64,000 nucleotides of DNA from Sagittula marina (GTDB lineage Bacteria; Pseudomonadota; Alphaproteobacteria; Rhodobacterales; Rhodobacteraceae). How positions within the stretch are numbered: position 1 is the stretch's first letter; each line of letters opens with the position of its first letter. Where the stretch lies: assembly GCF_014196795.1 (NCBI RefSeq), contig NZ_JACIEJ010000004.1, positions 186,001 to 250,000 on the forward strand. The letters run 5' to 3'. Below the pieces are notes generated by a model. The model was not told the origin of the DNA and did not search any database. It saw only the letters and a program-made list of their open reading frames with translations. The translations under genes were made by a program, and so were the position numbers. Positions 19,265-29,176 of the stretch are shown piece after piece.

Positions 19265-19909
19265 TCAGAGCCCCTCGCTGGATTCCAGCTTCAACCGCGT
19301 GACGAAGGCCACCGATATATGATCGCGCAACGCTTTATAAGCGGCGGCCTCGTCACGTTTGGCGATGGCTTCGACGATTGCGCTGTGCTCGGCCATGGCG
19401 ATTTCACCTCTGCCCTGCGCCGCAAGCGAGGTCGTGGCCATCAGAGCCATGGAGCGGTGCACAAGGTCAAGCTGCTGCACCAGGAAGCGGTTGTGCGACG
19501 CAAGGTGAATCATCTTGTGAAACCGCCGATTGGCCCGGGCCAAGGCGGCCGGATCGGCCATCAAGGCGCGGTCCTCCTCCACCATATCCTTGAGCACACG
19601 GACCTCTTCGGCAGTTGCATGCCGTGCGGCCAACCGTGCGGCCAGTCCTTCCAGCTCCGTGCGCACCGCATAAAGCTCCGCCATCTGGTTATGATCGAGC
19701 GAGGCTACAATCAGCGAGCGCCCGTCGCGGGCCAGCAGGCTTTGGGTTTCCAGCCGTTGCAGCGCCTCGCGGATAGGGGTGCGTGAGACGCCAAATCTCT
19801 CTGCCAGTTCGCTTTCAACCAGCCTGTCGCCGGGACGGTATGTTCCTGAGTCGATCGCGTCGAGGATCAGCGTGTACGCATCCTTCTGAGTGGGCTTCGG
19901 CTGGGCCAT
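19265..19909 (-). CDS. GntR family transcriptional regulator (FCD type)
   Basis: The 214-residue regulator has an N-terminal winged helix (YTLILDAIDSGTYRPGDRL, then ELAERFGVSRTPIREALQRLE) and a helical FCD ligand domain from about residue 75 on, with the metal-ligand type His in NRRFHKMIHLASHN and EHSAIVEAIAKRD. Such proteins usually respond to organic acids. The neighbours do not reveal the ligand. It is convergent with the GT2 gene and divergent from the HAD gene. Confidence 0.9.
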   Translation of the reverse strand: MAQPKPTQKDAYTLILDAIDSGTYRPGDRLVESELAERFGVSRTPIREALQRLETQSLLARDGRSLIVASLDHNQMAELYAVRTELEGLAARLAARHATAEEVRVLKDMVEEDRALMADPAALARANRRFHKMIHLASHNRFLVQQLDLVHRSMALMATTSLAAQGRGEIAMAEHSAIVEAIAKRDEAAAYKALRDHISVAFVTRLKLESSEGL

Positions 19910-20010
19910 GGGGTCTCCTAAAATGTTCGGCGTAAACTAGCCTTTTGCCGCAGGCACAAACAAGCGCCATGAATTGCCTCATTGACGCATTTCGACCTAT
20001 ATCTCTGGAT

Positions 20011-20664
20011 ATGAAACGATTTGAACGCTTACGCGCCTGGGTCTTTGACCTCGATAATACGCTCTACCCGCCACATATGCGGCTGTTTGACCAGATAGAG
20101 GTCAAAATGAACAGCTTTGTCATGAACACGCTGGGCATCGGTCATGCCGAAGCGGATGAAATGCGGTCGCTCTATTGGCGTGAGCACGGCACGACGCTGG
20201 CGGGATTGATGCAAAACCACGGCGTTGACCCTGTCGCCTATATGGATGAGGTGCACGACATCTCCTTTGATGCGCTGGAGCCGGATCCGCATCTGGCAGA
20301 GCTGATCGCCGCCCTGCCCGGTCGGCGCATCGTTTATACCAACGGCAGCGCGCCTTATGCCGCGCGGGTGCTGAAGGCGCGCGGGCTTTCAGACGCTTTT
20401 GACGCGATCTACGGGGTTGAGCACGCCGATTATCTGCCCAAACCGCACGCCTCCGCCTTTGATCGGATTTTTGCACTCGACGGACTGCACCCCGCAGAGG
20501 CCGTGATGTTCGAAGATGATTCCAGGAACCTCGAAGTGCCACACGCGCTTGGCATGACGACCGTCCATGTCGCGCCAGAGCCGGCCCCGGCCGAACACAT
20601 TCACCACCATACCGACAATCTCACGGCATTTCTGAAAAAGGTGTCGAAATACACGGGCGGCTGA
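20011..20664 (+). CDS. HAD-family pyrimidine 5'-nucleotidase-like phosphatase
   Basis: The 217-residue protein has HAD motif I in WVFDLDNTLYPP (Asp13 and Asp15), motif II in IVYTNGSAPYA, the motif III Lys in YLPKPHASAF, and motif IV in VMFEDDSRNL. This layout matches the SDT1/pyrimidine 5'-nucleotidase subgroup, probably hydrolysing nucleoside monophosphates. The ATG at 20011 puts motif I at the usual distance; earlier in-frame starts (19945 TTG, 19969 ATG) are possible but have no better ribosome site. Confidence 0.87.
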   Translation: MKRFERLRAWVFDLDNTLYPPHMRLFDQIEVKMNSFVMNTLGIGHAEADEMRSLYWREHGTTLAGLMQNHGVDPVAYMDEVHDISFDALEPDPHLAELIAALPGRRIVYTNGSAPYAARVLKARGLSDAFDAIYGVEHADYLPKPHASAFDRIFALDGLHPAEAVMFEDDSRNLEVPHALGMTTVHVAPEPAPAEHIHHHTDNLTAFLKKVSKYTGG

Positions 20665-20795
20665 CGGCCAAGGCTCAGGCAGATTGTCGCAGATTGCCCC
20701 CAAAGGCAGGGGTTCTGGCGCTATGCGACATTTCGCACGTACCTTTGATGCAGCGAATGCATATGTCTCCGGCACAGCCACACAGGAGACACGCA

Positions 20796-20996
20796 ATGAG
20801 CAGCATTGAGACCTTCTCGGAAAACGCCGCGCCCGCAGCGAAAGTCGAACACAACATACTTTGGACCGTGTTGGTCTTTCTCGAGATCGTTGCGCTGGCC
20901 ACATATTTCTGGGGACTGCCCGCGCTCGCCATGATCGCTCTGACCTGCGTGCCGGTGATGTTCGTCGTTCTTTTGCTGATCACCGTGGGAAAATAG
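20796..20996 (+). CDS. Small membrane protein, 66 residues
   Basis: After the ATG at 20796, preceded by AGGAG, the protein has about 20 polar residues and two hydrophobic helices (ILWTVLVFLEIVALATYFWG and LAMIALTCVPVMFVVLLLITVG). The first helix style resembles cytochrome-oxidase-associated small subunits, but I cannot assign it. It lies between the HAD and UbiH-like genes in the same direction. Confidence 0.7.
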   Translation: MSSIETFSENAAPAAKVEHNILWTVLVFLEIVALATYFWGLPALAMIALTCVPVMFVVLLLITVGK

Positions 20997-21067
20997 GCAA
21001 AGCCGCAAACCGGTCGCATGGTCCCTCCCCCTTGTGCGTACTAGATATCGTCGCAAGGAGAATGACC

Positions 21068-22261
21068 ATGGATTATGACATCACCATCTCGGGCGGCGGC
21101 ATCGCGGGTCTGACCGCCGCGGCCGCCTTTGCGCAGGCCGGGTTTTCCACTTTGGTGGTGGACCCGACACCGCCTGTGACAGACCGCGAGGCCGATGGCT
21201 CGGATCTGCGCACAACAGCCTTTTTGCAGCCCGCGCAGATGTTTCTCGACGAGGTGGGTCTATGGCCGCGTCTTGCAGAATACGCCATGCCATTGACGAC
21301 CATGCGCATCGTCGATGCCGGTGGCGAGGTGGCAGAGCCTCGGGTGATCAAGGATTTCAAGTCCGGTGATATCTCTGACAAACCTTTCGGGTGGAACCTG
21401 CCGAACTGGTTGCTGCGGCGCGAGATGACAGCCCGTTTGGCGGAGTTGGCGCATGTCGATTTCCGCCCCGGCACGGCCACTACCGGCCTGTTCACCCGAG
21501 AAGGCGAAGCGCGTGTCTCCCTGTCCGACGGATCGCGGATCAGGACACGACTGGTGATCGCCGCCGATGGTCGCTCCTCCCCCATGCGGCAGGCGGCTGG
21601 CATTGGTGTCAAAACCACACGGTTCGGGCAAAAGGCGCTGGCCTTTGCGGTGACCCATCCGATCCCGCACGACAACGTCTCGACCGAGATCCACCGCACA
21701 GGCGGCCCGTTCACGCTTGTGCCCCTGCCCGATCACGACGGCCGCCCATCCTCTGCCATCGTGTGGATGGACAGTGGCCCGGAGTGCGCGCGGCGTATGG
21801 CATTGTCCCCCGAGGCCTTGGAAGCGGAGATGTCGGAACGTTCCTGCCACCTCTTTGGGCCGCTGTCTCTGGCCTCGCGTCGGACCGTCTGGCCGATCAT
21901 CGCACAAGAGGCCGACCGTCTGTCAGGTCAGCGCATCGCCTTGGTGGCCGAGGCCGCACACGTGGTGCCCCCGATTGGCGCGCAAGGTCTGAATATGAGC
22001 TTGAAGGACATCATCGCGCTGAGGGATCTGGCTGTCGCCGCACCGGATCGGCTGGGTGATGCTCAGATGCTGGATGCCTACCACAATCGCCGGGCGGCTG
22101 ATGTGCGCGCGCGCGTCACCGGAATAACTGCTTTGAACCGCATAAGCCAAATGTCTTCCCAACCCTTGCGCGACCTGCGGGCTAAGGGACTTGACGCGCT
22201 CTACAGCATGAAGCCGGTGCGGACGTCACTGATGAAGGTCGGTTTAGGCGCTTCTGGTTGA
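21068..22261 (+). CDS. UbiH/UbiF/COQ6 family FAD-dependent hydroxylase
   Basis: The 397-residue monooxygenase has an N-terminal FAD-binding ISGGGIAGLTAAAAF motif, a middle VIAADGRSSPMRQAAGI (the DG motif), and a C-terminal GQRIALVAEAAHVVPPIGAQGLNMSLKD, the GD-type motif with Asp replaced by Glu-Ala. Relatives hydroxylate the ubiquinone ring; which position is not evident. The ATG at 21068 sits seven bases after AAGGAG; the ATG at 21062 is too close to it. Confidence 0.88.
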   Translation: MDYDITISGGGIAGLTAAAAFAQAGFSTLVVDPTPPVTDREADGSDLRTTAFLQPAQMFLDEVGLWPRLAEYAMPLTTMRIVDAGGEVAEPRVIKDFKSGDISDKPFGWNLPNWLLRREMTARLAELAHVDFRPGTATTGLFTREGEARVSLSDGSRIRTRLVIAADGRSSPMRQAAGIGVKTTRFGQKALAFAVTHPIPHDNVSTEIHRTGGPFTLVPLPDHDGRPSSAIVWMDSGPECARRMALSPEALEAEMSERSCHLFGPLSLASRRTVWPIIAQEADRLSGQRIALVAEAAHVVPPIGAQGLNMSLKDIIALRDLAVAAPDRLGDAQMLDAYHNRRAADVRARVTGITALNRISQMSSQPLRDLRAKGLDALYSMKPVRTSLMKVGLGASG

Positions 22262-22475
22262 CCCAGGCGATTCCTTTTGGAGACACGGGAATCCAACCAG
22301 CAGAACTCGCCTGAGGTATTCCAAGGTTGAAAAAGCAGCTCCCCACATCTGGTGAGTTGTTTTTCGAGAACGCTATGGCAACAGACGTCATGCGAACGGA
22401 TTCGTTTACCTGCTTTTAAGGCGTCCAAGCAACAAAGATCATACAAACCAAAACGCCAAAATCAAAGGTAACCCC

Positions 22476-23078
22476 ATGCGAATTAACACTATTCTGGGTG
22501 CCGCCTGTGCGTGCGCCATGGCTCTTCCTTTGTCTGCCGGTGCCGAAGTCGTCCGCGCGGTGTCGGAAATGCGTGCAAGTCACGCTGTTTCTGCACACTG
22601 GGGCTCTAGCGTCCCGGCACAGGGCGCGGCGTCGCTGACATACGACCGCGACACCGGCACGATTATCGAGTTGGTGATGACCATAGACGGCACGTCGACC
22701 GACGATCTGGCACCCGCAGGACCCGGCGGCATGCTCGGCTCGATCCATATCCACAACTATCCACAAGGGGGTCCCAACTTTTTCATCCAACAGTTGCCGG
22801 GCGAATTTGAAGAGACAGACAGCGGCTTTGTGTTTCGCGTCAGCAATTGGAAGGTCGAAGATCCGATTGTCGGGCCGGAGGGCGGTGCCGATTTTGTGCT
22901 GAGCGAAGTGGAACGGGGCAATGCGTATTTCGGATTGCACACCAACCACGCTCTGTGTCCGGGAAACACGAAAGACGGTGTTGCGGGCACTTGCGCTGCG
23001 CCGGGCACAGCTCTGTCTGGGCATATTACCGTGCTGCCAGCGCCTCACCCGGATGTGGTGGCCATGTTCAGCCAATGA
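22476..23078 (+). CDS. Secreted CHRD domain protein
   Basis: The 200-residue protein has a signal peptide (MRINTILGAACACAMALPLSAGA) and a CHRD-like beta domain: a repetitive TYDRDTGTIIELVMTIDG segment, GSIHIHNYPQGGPNFFIQ, and GNAYFGLHTNH, the His-containing pieces typical of these exported domains of unknown function. Two Cys residues late in the protein (ALCPGN and GTCAAPG) could form a disulfide. A terminator follows. Confidence 0.8.
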   Translation: MRINTILGAACACAMALPLSAGAEVVRAVSEMRASHAVSAHWGSSVPAQGAASLTYDRDTGTIIELVMTIDGTSTDDLAPAGPGGMLGSIHIHNYPQGGPNFFIQQLPGEFEETDSGFVFRVSNWKVEDPIVGPEGGADFVLSEVERGNAYFGLHTNHALCPGNTKDGVAGTCAAPGTALSGHITVLPAPHPDVVAMFSQ

Positions 23079-23110
23079 TCCCAAGGGCGTTTCTACTTTG
23101 GTCGTTCGCG

Positions 23111-23137
23111 GCCGCGCCGAGTTTATATCGGCGCGGC
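23111..23137. terminator. Terminator between convergent CHRD and aminotransferase genes
   Basis: GCCGCGCCGA and TCGGCGCGGC form a perfect ten-pair stem around GTTTATA. T runs are short, so the hairpin may serve both directions imperfectly. Confidence 0.7.
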
Positions 23138-23157
23138 AAAGATCTTCCTCTGCTGCG

Positions 23158-24285
23158 TTAAAGAACCTGATCCACCACGGCGCGCAGGCGTCCGATGGTG
23201 CCGTCAACGTCGTAAAGCTTGTCCAACCCGAACAGACCGATACGGAAGGTCGAAAAGCCGTCGGGCTCATCCACTGCCAGTGGCACACCGGCTGCAATTT
23301 GCATGCCCTTCTCGGCAAAGGCCTTGCCCGACTTGATCGCCGGATCGTCTGTGTAGCAGACCACGACGCCGGGCGCGGCATAGCCCTCTGCCGCCACGCT
23401 TTTCACGCCCTTTTCAGCGAACACCTGACGCACTCCGTTGCCCAGTGCCCATTGTGCCTCTTTCAGGCGGGTAAAGCCGTAGTCCTTCGTCTCTGCCATG
23501 GCGTCACGAAAGCTGCGCAGGCCATCCGTCGGCATGGTCGCATGATAGGCGTGGCCACCGTCTTCGTAAGCCTTCATGATCTGGTGCCACTTTTTCAGGT
23601 CCACGGCAAAACTGTCCGAGGTCGTCTCCTCCATCCGAGCCATTGCACGCTCTGACAACATGACAAGGCCTGCACAGGGTGTGGCGGACCATCCCTTCTG
23701 CGGGGCTGAGATCAACACGTCCACACCGGTTTCCGCCATGTCCACCCAAACACAGCCCGAGGCAATGCAGTCCAGCACCATAAGCGCGCCGACCTCATGC
23801 GCTGCAGCTGCAAGCCGTTTGATATAGTCGTCTGGCAGGATCATGCCCGCCGACGTTTCCACATGCGGGGCAAAAACCAGCGCCGGCTTTACTTCGGCTA
23901 TTTTAGCCTCGACCTCTTCGATCGGCGCAGGGACAAACGGCGCGTCCACCGCGTTGCCGGTTTGACGTGCCTTCATCACAGTCGTCTCGCCGCCGAATTG
24001 ACCAGCGTCAAAAATCTGCGACCAACGGTAGGAGAACCAACCGTTGCGGACCACCAACACGTCTGCCTGTTGACCGAACTGACGGGCGACGGCCTCCATT
24101 CCAAAAGTTCCCCCACCCGGCACCACGGCCACGGCGTGAGCGTTGTAGACGTCTTTCAACATGCCCGAAATATCGGTCATAACCGTCTGAAACGCGCCGG
24201 ACATGTGGTTAAGCGATCGGTCTGTGAAAACCACCGAGAATTCTTCGAGCCCTTCCGGGTCAATCGTGTCGAGCAATGCGGCCAT
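23158..24285 (-). CDS. Class V aminotransferase (alanine/serine-glyoxylate type)
   Basis: The 375-residue PLP enzyme has VVPGGGTFGMEAVARQF (cofactor phosphate site), VFAPHVETSAGMILPDDYI, MVLDCIASGCVWVDM with the PLP-contacting Asp, and LISAPQKGWSATPCAGLVML with the Schiff-base Lys. It would transfer an amino group to glyoxylate or a related acceptor; donor specificity cannot be read. The ATG at 24285 has GGAG seven bases upstream; an ATG 12 bases earlier is possible. Confidence 0.9.
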   Translation of the reverse strand: MAALLDTIDPEGLEEFSVVFTDRSLNHMSGAFQTVMTDISGMLKDVYNAHAVAVVPGGGTFGMEAVARQFGQQADVLVVRNGWFSYRWSQIFDAGQFGGETTVMKARQTGNAVDAPFVPAPIEEVEAKIAEVKPALVFAPHVETSAGMILPDDYIKRLAAAAHEVGALMVLDCIASGCVWVDMAETGVDVLISAPQKGWSATPCAGLVMLSERAMARMEETTSDSFAVDLKKWHQIMKAYEDGGHAYHATMPTDGLRSFRDAMAETKDYGFTRLKEAQWALGNGVRQVFAEKGVKSVAAEGYAAPGVVVCYTDDPAIKSGKAFAEKGMQIAAGVPLAVDEPDGFSTFRIGLFGLDKLYDVDGTIGRLRAVVDQVL

Positions 24286-24781
24286 CGTTTTCTCCATTGT
24301 TTTCTCTGACCTAGCGCAGTGCGCCTTGTGGCAAAAGAGAAACCATTGGCGCAATTGCGCGACATCCCAAGCGCGGAAGACCGGCATGGCCTCATTCGGG
24401 AAGCTTGGAGCTTTGGCGCCAACCGGCGCATTACAAACATTTGTGCAGTCAATCTGGCGTGGACGACAATAAGGGCGATACCGTGAGGAGCGAGACAGAC
24501 CTGACGTTTTTTGATTACCCTCAGCGTTTTAGACGTTCCCACGACACCTAACAGCAACAAGGTCGGGGACCTCGACAAAGGAGGTTTGATCCTAGGTGGA
24601 GTTGGTCTGGGAGGAAAATGACGTCATCTTCATGATTGCAACCGACCCCAACGCCTATTGCGTCCCCGCATTTGACAGACGAGGCACATGAATCAGTCGG
24701 CGCAGAGTTGCGTGACGAAATCGTTTCGTTTCTTCCAGAGTTGGACGCCCTGCATCCCTCATCCGATTTGGCGCTAGACGC
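24286..24781. other. Gene-free stretch, about 500 bp
   Basis: It lies between two leftward genes. Open frames here have no ribosome binding site or natural-looking sequence. It should hold the promoter of the aminotransferase gene. No repeat or clear terminator seen. Confidence 0.4.
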
Positions 24782-25570
24782 TCAAGCGTTATGGGGCCAG
24801 TGCTCCGCGGCTGTCGGCCTTATGGGACATAGCACCTCAGATGAAAGCGGACAGGTGTGGTCAGGCATGCGCGGCTCCCAAGACAGGGCCACACGGTCGC
24901 GCCCGCATCTTTTCGCTTGGTAAAGCGCATCGTCTGCCGCCCGGATGGCCATATCAATGGTCTCTTCCTGAGCTTTCATCGCGGCACCGACAGAAATTGT
25001 TACGCGCAGTTTCTGACCGTCGAAGTCCGTGTAGGCATCTTTCACCGAGGCGCGCAGACGTTCCGCGACGTCCTTCCCATGTGCCTCGTCGCTTCCTGGC
25101 AGGAAGATCAAAAACTCCTCGCCCCCAAAACGGCAGACGATATCTTCCGTACGGCACTGAACACGCAGCGCGTTGGCTACTGTGCGAATGACTTGATCTC
25201 CAGCCATGTGGCCATGCGTATCATTCATCCGCTTGAAGTGGTCGATGTCTACCATCAGAACAATTCCGCTGACCCGCGGGCATCGCGACAGACGTTCGAA
25301 CAGGAAATCGCGCGTGGAGACGTCGGTCAGCCGGTCACGAAACACGCGGCGGCGCAGTTCCTCGGCAGTGCGTGCGCTGCTTTGTGCCTGTCGGATCAGC
25401 GATCCCGCAAACAGCACCGTGAGTCCGCCAGAAAATGCAAGGCTCGCCAGCAGCCGCAAGCCCTGCGGTATCGACACGCCCATCATCATGACCGTATTGG
25501 CAACCAACAGGTTGCTAAACGAGGTCACCAGCAGAATAGCGACCAACAAATATCCTTTGTGCCATGCCAT
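24782..25570 (-). CDS. Membrane-bound diguanylate cyclase (GGDEF)
   Basis: The 262-residue protein has two N-terminal membrane helices (about residues 6-25 and 35-60), a short linker and a GGDEF domain. VDIDHFKRMNDTHGHMAGDQ binds metal and nucleotide, CRFGGEEF is the active-site GG(D/E)EF, and RTED five residues before it is the inhibitory I-site, so the enzyme should make cyclic di-GMP with product feedback. AGGAA precedes the ATG at 25570. There is no periplasmic sensor domain of any size. Confidence 0.93.
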   Translation of the reverse strand: MAWHKGYLLVAILLVTSFSNLLVANTVMMMGVSIPQGLRLLASLAFSGGLTVLFAGSLIRQAQSSARTAEELRRRVFRDRLTDVSTRDFLFERLSRCPRVSGIVLMVDIDHFKRMNDTHGHMAGDQVIRTVANALRVQCRTEDIVCRFGGEEFLIFLPGSDEAHGKDVAERLRASVKDAYTDFDGQKLRVTISVGAAMKAQEETIDMAIRAADDALYQAKRCGRDRVALSWEPRMPDHTCPLSSEVLCPIRPTAAEHWPHNA

Positions 25571-25784
25571 TTGACGTTCCTGCTCGGCCCTGTTGGCGAC
25601 CCTTCGGGTCGATGCTCCAGCCGGTTTCTCCAAGCCGTTCCAATACACGGATCGACGACAAGGCAACGCCTATCGCCGGCGACAGCCCTTGCCAGAAGAG
25701 GCGCTAGCCGCCCTGTGTGTATGGCACAAATGGCATGGGAAATCTTTAAACGATACTAACCGAATAGATTGGATTTTCTGTAAA

Positions 25785-26249
25785 TCAGATCAGATCGAGC
25801 GGCCCGGCGCGGCGTTCCTCGGACAACAGGACATTGGCCTCCAGATTGCCCACCCCCGGCAATGTCATGATCCGCCGCCGCAAAACCCGTTCGAAATCAG
25901 GGATGTCGCGTGCGACGACACGCAGACGGTAATCAAACAGACCAAGAACATGCTCCACGATCTGCACCTCGGGAATTGCGGAAACCGCTCGCTCAAAATC
26001 CTCAAGGCTCACCCGCCCCTTCGTCGCGAGCTTAACCCCTAAAAACACCGTCACGCCAAAGCCCAACGCCTCGGTATCCACGTCCAACCTCGATTCGCGG
26101 AAGACATTCGCTTCGCGCAGCCGTTTTATGCGCCGCCAGCACGCCGGTTGCGACAGCCCAAGCGCGCGCCCCAACGCTCCCGCCGTTTGCGTGGCATCCT
26201 CTGCCAACGCCCGGATCAAGGCCCGGTCCGTATCGTCAAGCGAGATCAT
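25785..26249 (-). CDS. Lrp/AsnC family regulator (second of a pair)
   Basis: The 154-residue protein has an N-terminal HTH (DRALIRALAEDATQTAGALGRALGLS, in pieces ALGRALGLSQPACWRRIKRL) and a C-terminal RAM-type ligand domain (EVQIVEHVLGLFDYRLRVVARDI). Its ATG overlaps the stop of the preceding Lrp gene as ATGA, so the two are co-translated and could form hetero-oligomers. The pair is divergent from ilvC, suggesting branched-chain amino acid sensing. Confidence 0.93.
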   Translation of the reverse strand: MISLDDTDRALIRALAEDATQTAGALGRALGLSQPACWRRIKRLREANVFRESRLDVDTEALGFGVTVFLGVKLATKGRVSLEDFERAVSAIPEVQIVEHVLGLFDYRLRVVARDIPDFERVLRRRIMTLPGVGNLEANVLLSEERRAGPLDLI

Positions 26250-26701
26250 AGCGGCAGCGCCTCCGTATCCTTGACGCGTGCCACATGCATCAGTGCTTCG
26301 ATATCGTTGATATGCGGCAGGGTCAGAAGGCGCTTGCGATAAAGCTGCTGATAATGCGCCATATCCCGAGCGATCACGGCGAGGCGCACATCCGTCTGAC
26401 CGAGGAAGGTCTGGATCTCCATCACCTCTGACACCTCACGAGCGGCGGCGATAAATTCGTCAAATGCGCGTGGTTGCGTTTTGTCCAGCGTGACACGCAA
26501 TGACACCTCCACCTCCCAACCCAAAGCCTGCCAATTTATTACACCACACAGCCCCCGCAGGATGCCTTTGTCCCGTAGTCGCTCCAATCGTCGTGTCAGC
26601 GTAGATGGCGTCACCCCTGCCCGCTCGGCAAGATCCGATGCCGCGATGTCCGGCTCCGCCTGATAGTGTCGCAGAATGCGTCGATCAGTGTCATCAAGCA
26701 T
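26246..26701 (-). CDS. Lrp/AsnC family regulator (first of a pair)
   Basis: The 151-residue protein has the same layout: HTH in DIAASDLAERAGVTPSTLTRRLERL and a ligand domain with VMEIQTFLGQTDVRLAVIARDM. It is clearly a paralogue of the downstream gene, not a recent duplicate. It starts 141 bases from ilvC in the opposite direction; that shared region is where it probably acts. Confidence 0.93.
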   Translation of the reverse strand: MLDDTDRRILRHYQAEPDIAASDLAERAGVTPSTLTRRLERLRDKGILRGLCGVINWQALGWEVEVSLRVTLDKTQPRAFDEFIAAAREVSEVMEIQTFLGQTDVRLAVIARDMAHYQQLYRKRLLTLPHINDIEALMHVARVKDTEALPL

Positions 26702-26815
26702 GATTTCTCCGATAATTTAGGAAATGACGAATACTTGTATTTCTGAACTTTGAAAACACTCAAAAAACGCAACCGCTCTCGCATCGCAACGGCGTAAGTT
26801 CCGCTCAATCCATAA

Positions 26816-27865
<1,050 letters not shown>

Positions 27866-27891
27866 TCTCGCTTACCGAGACGACAGAAAAT

Positions 27892-27921
27892 GAGGCGGCA
27901 TCGAATGCGGTGCCGCCTTTA
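27892..27921 (+). terminator. Terminator of ilvC
   Basis: AGGCGGCA (27893-27900) pairs with TGCCGCCT (27911-27918), followed by TTA. Confidence 0.85.
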
Positions 27922-27935
27922 GCTTCAGGGCGGAA

Positions 27936-28106
27936 TTACACGTCCGCTGGCTTCCCGGTCGAAGACTTGTCTTCGGCCAGCGTAGATTTCGTGGCGGCAG
28001 GATCATGGCGGCGGTCTTCGATCTTTTTCTTGCTGACAAGAGCAAAGACCAATACTGCTCCAAGCGTGACGAGAAAGAGAATTACAACGATCTCTGTAGC
28101 ACCCAT
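27936..28106 (-). CDS. Small single-pass membrane protein, 56 residues
   Basis: Reading leftward from the ATG at 28104-28106, the protein has one hydrophobic helix (IVVILFLVTLGAVLVFALV, about residues 6-24) followed by KKKIEDRR and a polar C-terminal tail ending PADV. A near-perfect ribosome binding site AAGGAGG lies seven bases upstream of the ATG, which makes this a strong small-gene call despite its length. Positive charges after the helix predict N-out, C-in topology. Function unknown. Confidence 0.75.
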   Translation of the reverse strand: MGATEIVVILFLVTLGAVLVFALVSKKKIEDRRHDPAATKSTLAEDKSSTGKPADV

Positions 28107-28221
28107 TCCAGTTCCTCCTTGTAATTAATGAACTGAACACGCGTGGCCCGCCTGACGTTCCCGCGGCGCGACATACTGCCGCGCCTTTGGTCCTCCGGCC
28201 ACCAAACAGGACCACCAAACG

Positions 28222-29124
28222 ATGCCCGAAATCACTGCGCGAAGCTGGATCATGGTTCTGGCGCTTGGCCTCGTCTGGGGCGCAACCTTTCTGTTGATGG
28301 AAATCGCCTTGCGCGGCATGACACCGTTTTGGCTGGCGGCGTATCGCATTGGCTTTGCCGCTGCACTGACCGTGGTCATCTGGCGCGTCCTTGGCGGGCG
28401 GCTTTGGCTGACGGACACCCGTGCATGGCTGTCGCTTGTCACTGTCGGACTGCTGTCGACCGCCGTGCCCTTCATGCTGCTCAGTTGGGGGCTGCAGTAT
28501 GTGACCTCCGGGTTTGCGGGCGTCAGCATGGCCGCCGTCGCGCTGATTGTCTTGCCGCTGGCGCATGTGTTCTTACCCGGAGAGCGCATGACCCTACGGC
28601 GGTTTATCGGCTTTCTGATCGGCTTTGTCGGGGTGGTTGTGTTGATTGGACCAGAGGCGCTGGCCTCCACCGGTGAAGCGATGGAGCCGTTTGGTCGCCT
28701 CGCGTGCCTTTGCGCCGCCGGGTGTTACGCAGTCAGCACCGTCACCATGCGCCGGATGCCGCCCGTCGATCCCATCGGGCTGGCCGCCGTGCCGTTGGTG
28801 ATTGGCTCTGCCTTGGTCATTCCCGTGGCGCTGCTGCGTGAGGGGATGCCGGTCATGCCCGATACGCAGACGCTTTTGGTCGTGGCTGTGCTAGGGTTGG
28901 TGCCCACTGCCGGGGCCAATCTTTTGCGGGTGTTGGTGGTGCGCTCTGCCGGACCGGTGTTCATGAGCCTGACGAACTATCAGGTGCCGCTGTGGTCTGT
29001 CGTTTTGGGCGTTCTGGTGCTGGGTGAGCAACTGCACCCCTCACTGCTGCTGGCAATGGCCTTGATCCTCGCCGGAGTATTTCTGAGCCAGTGGGGCGCG
29101 CTGAAACGGCTGTTCGGTAAATGA
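28222..29124 (+). CDS. EamA/DMT family transporter
   Basis: The 300-residue protein has ten predicted membrane helices in two EamA repeats. The first opens with LALGLVWGATFLLMEIALRGMTP and the second with LACLCAAGCYAVSTVTMRR; Pro/Gly-rich helix ends such as PFMLLSWGLQYVTSGFAG and FMSLTNYQVPLWSVVLGVLVLGE are family-typical. It probably exports metabolites such as amino acids; the substrate is not evident. Confidence 0.92.
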   Translation: MPEITARSWIMVLALGLVWGATFLLMEIALRGMTPFWLAAYRIGFAAALTVVIWRVLGGRLWLTDTRAWLSLVTVGLLSTAVPFMLLSWGLQYVTSGFAGVSMAAVALIVLPLAHVFLPGERMTLRRFIGFLIGFVGVVVLIGPEALASTGEAMEPFGRLACLCAAGCYAVSTVTMRRMPPVDPIGLAAVPLVIGSALVIPVALLREGMPVMPDTQTLLVVAVLGLVPTAGANLLRVLVVRSAGPVFMSLTNYQVPLWSVVLGVLVLGEQLHPSLLLAMALILAGVFLSQWGALKRLFGK

Positions 29125-29125
29125 A

Positions 29126-29150
29126 AAGGCCCCGCACGCGGCAGGGCCTT
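29126..29150. terminator. Terminator between EamA and protease genes
   Basis: AAGGCCC (29126-29132) pairs with GGGCCTT (29144-29150) between convergent genes. Confidence 0.7.
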
Positions 29151-29176
29151 CACGGGGTCTGTCCAGTGCGGATCGC

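Noticed and set aside
22416-23381. 321-codon minus-strand frame across the CHRD gene
   Set aside because: It overlaps a gene with a clear signal peptide and domain, and it reads into the aminotransferase end; no natural motifs.
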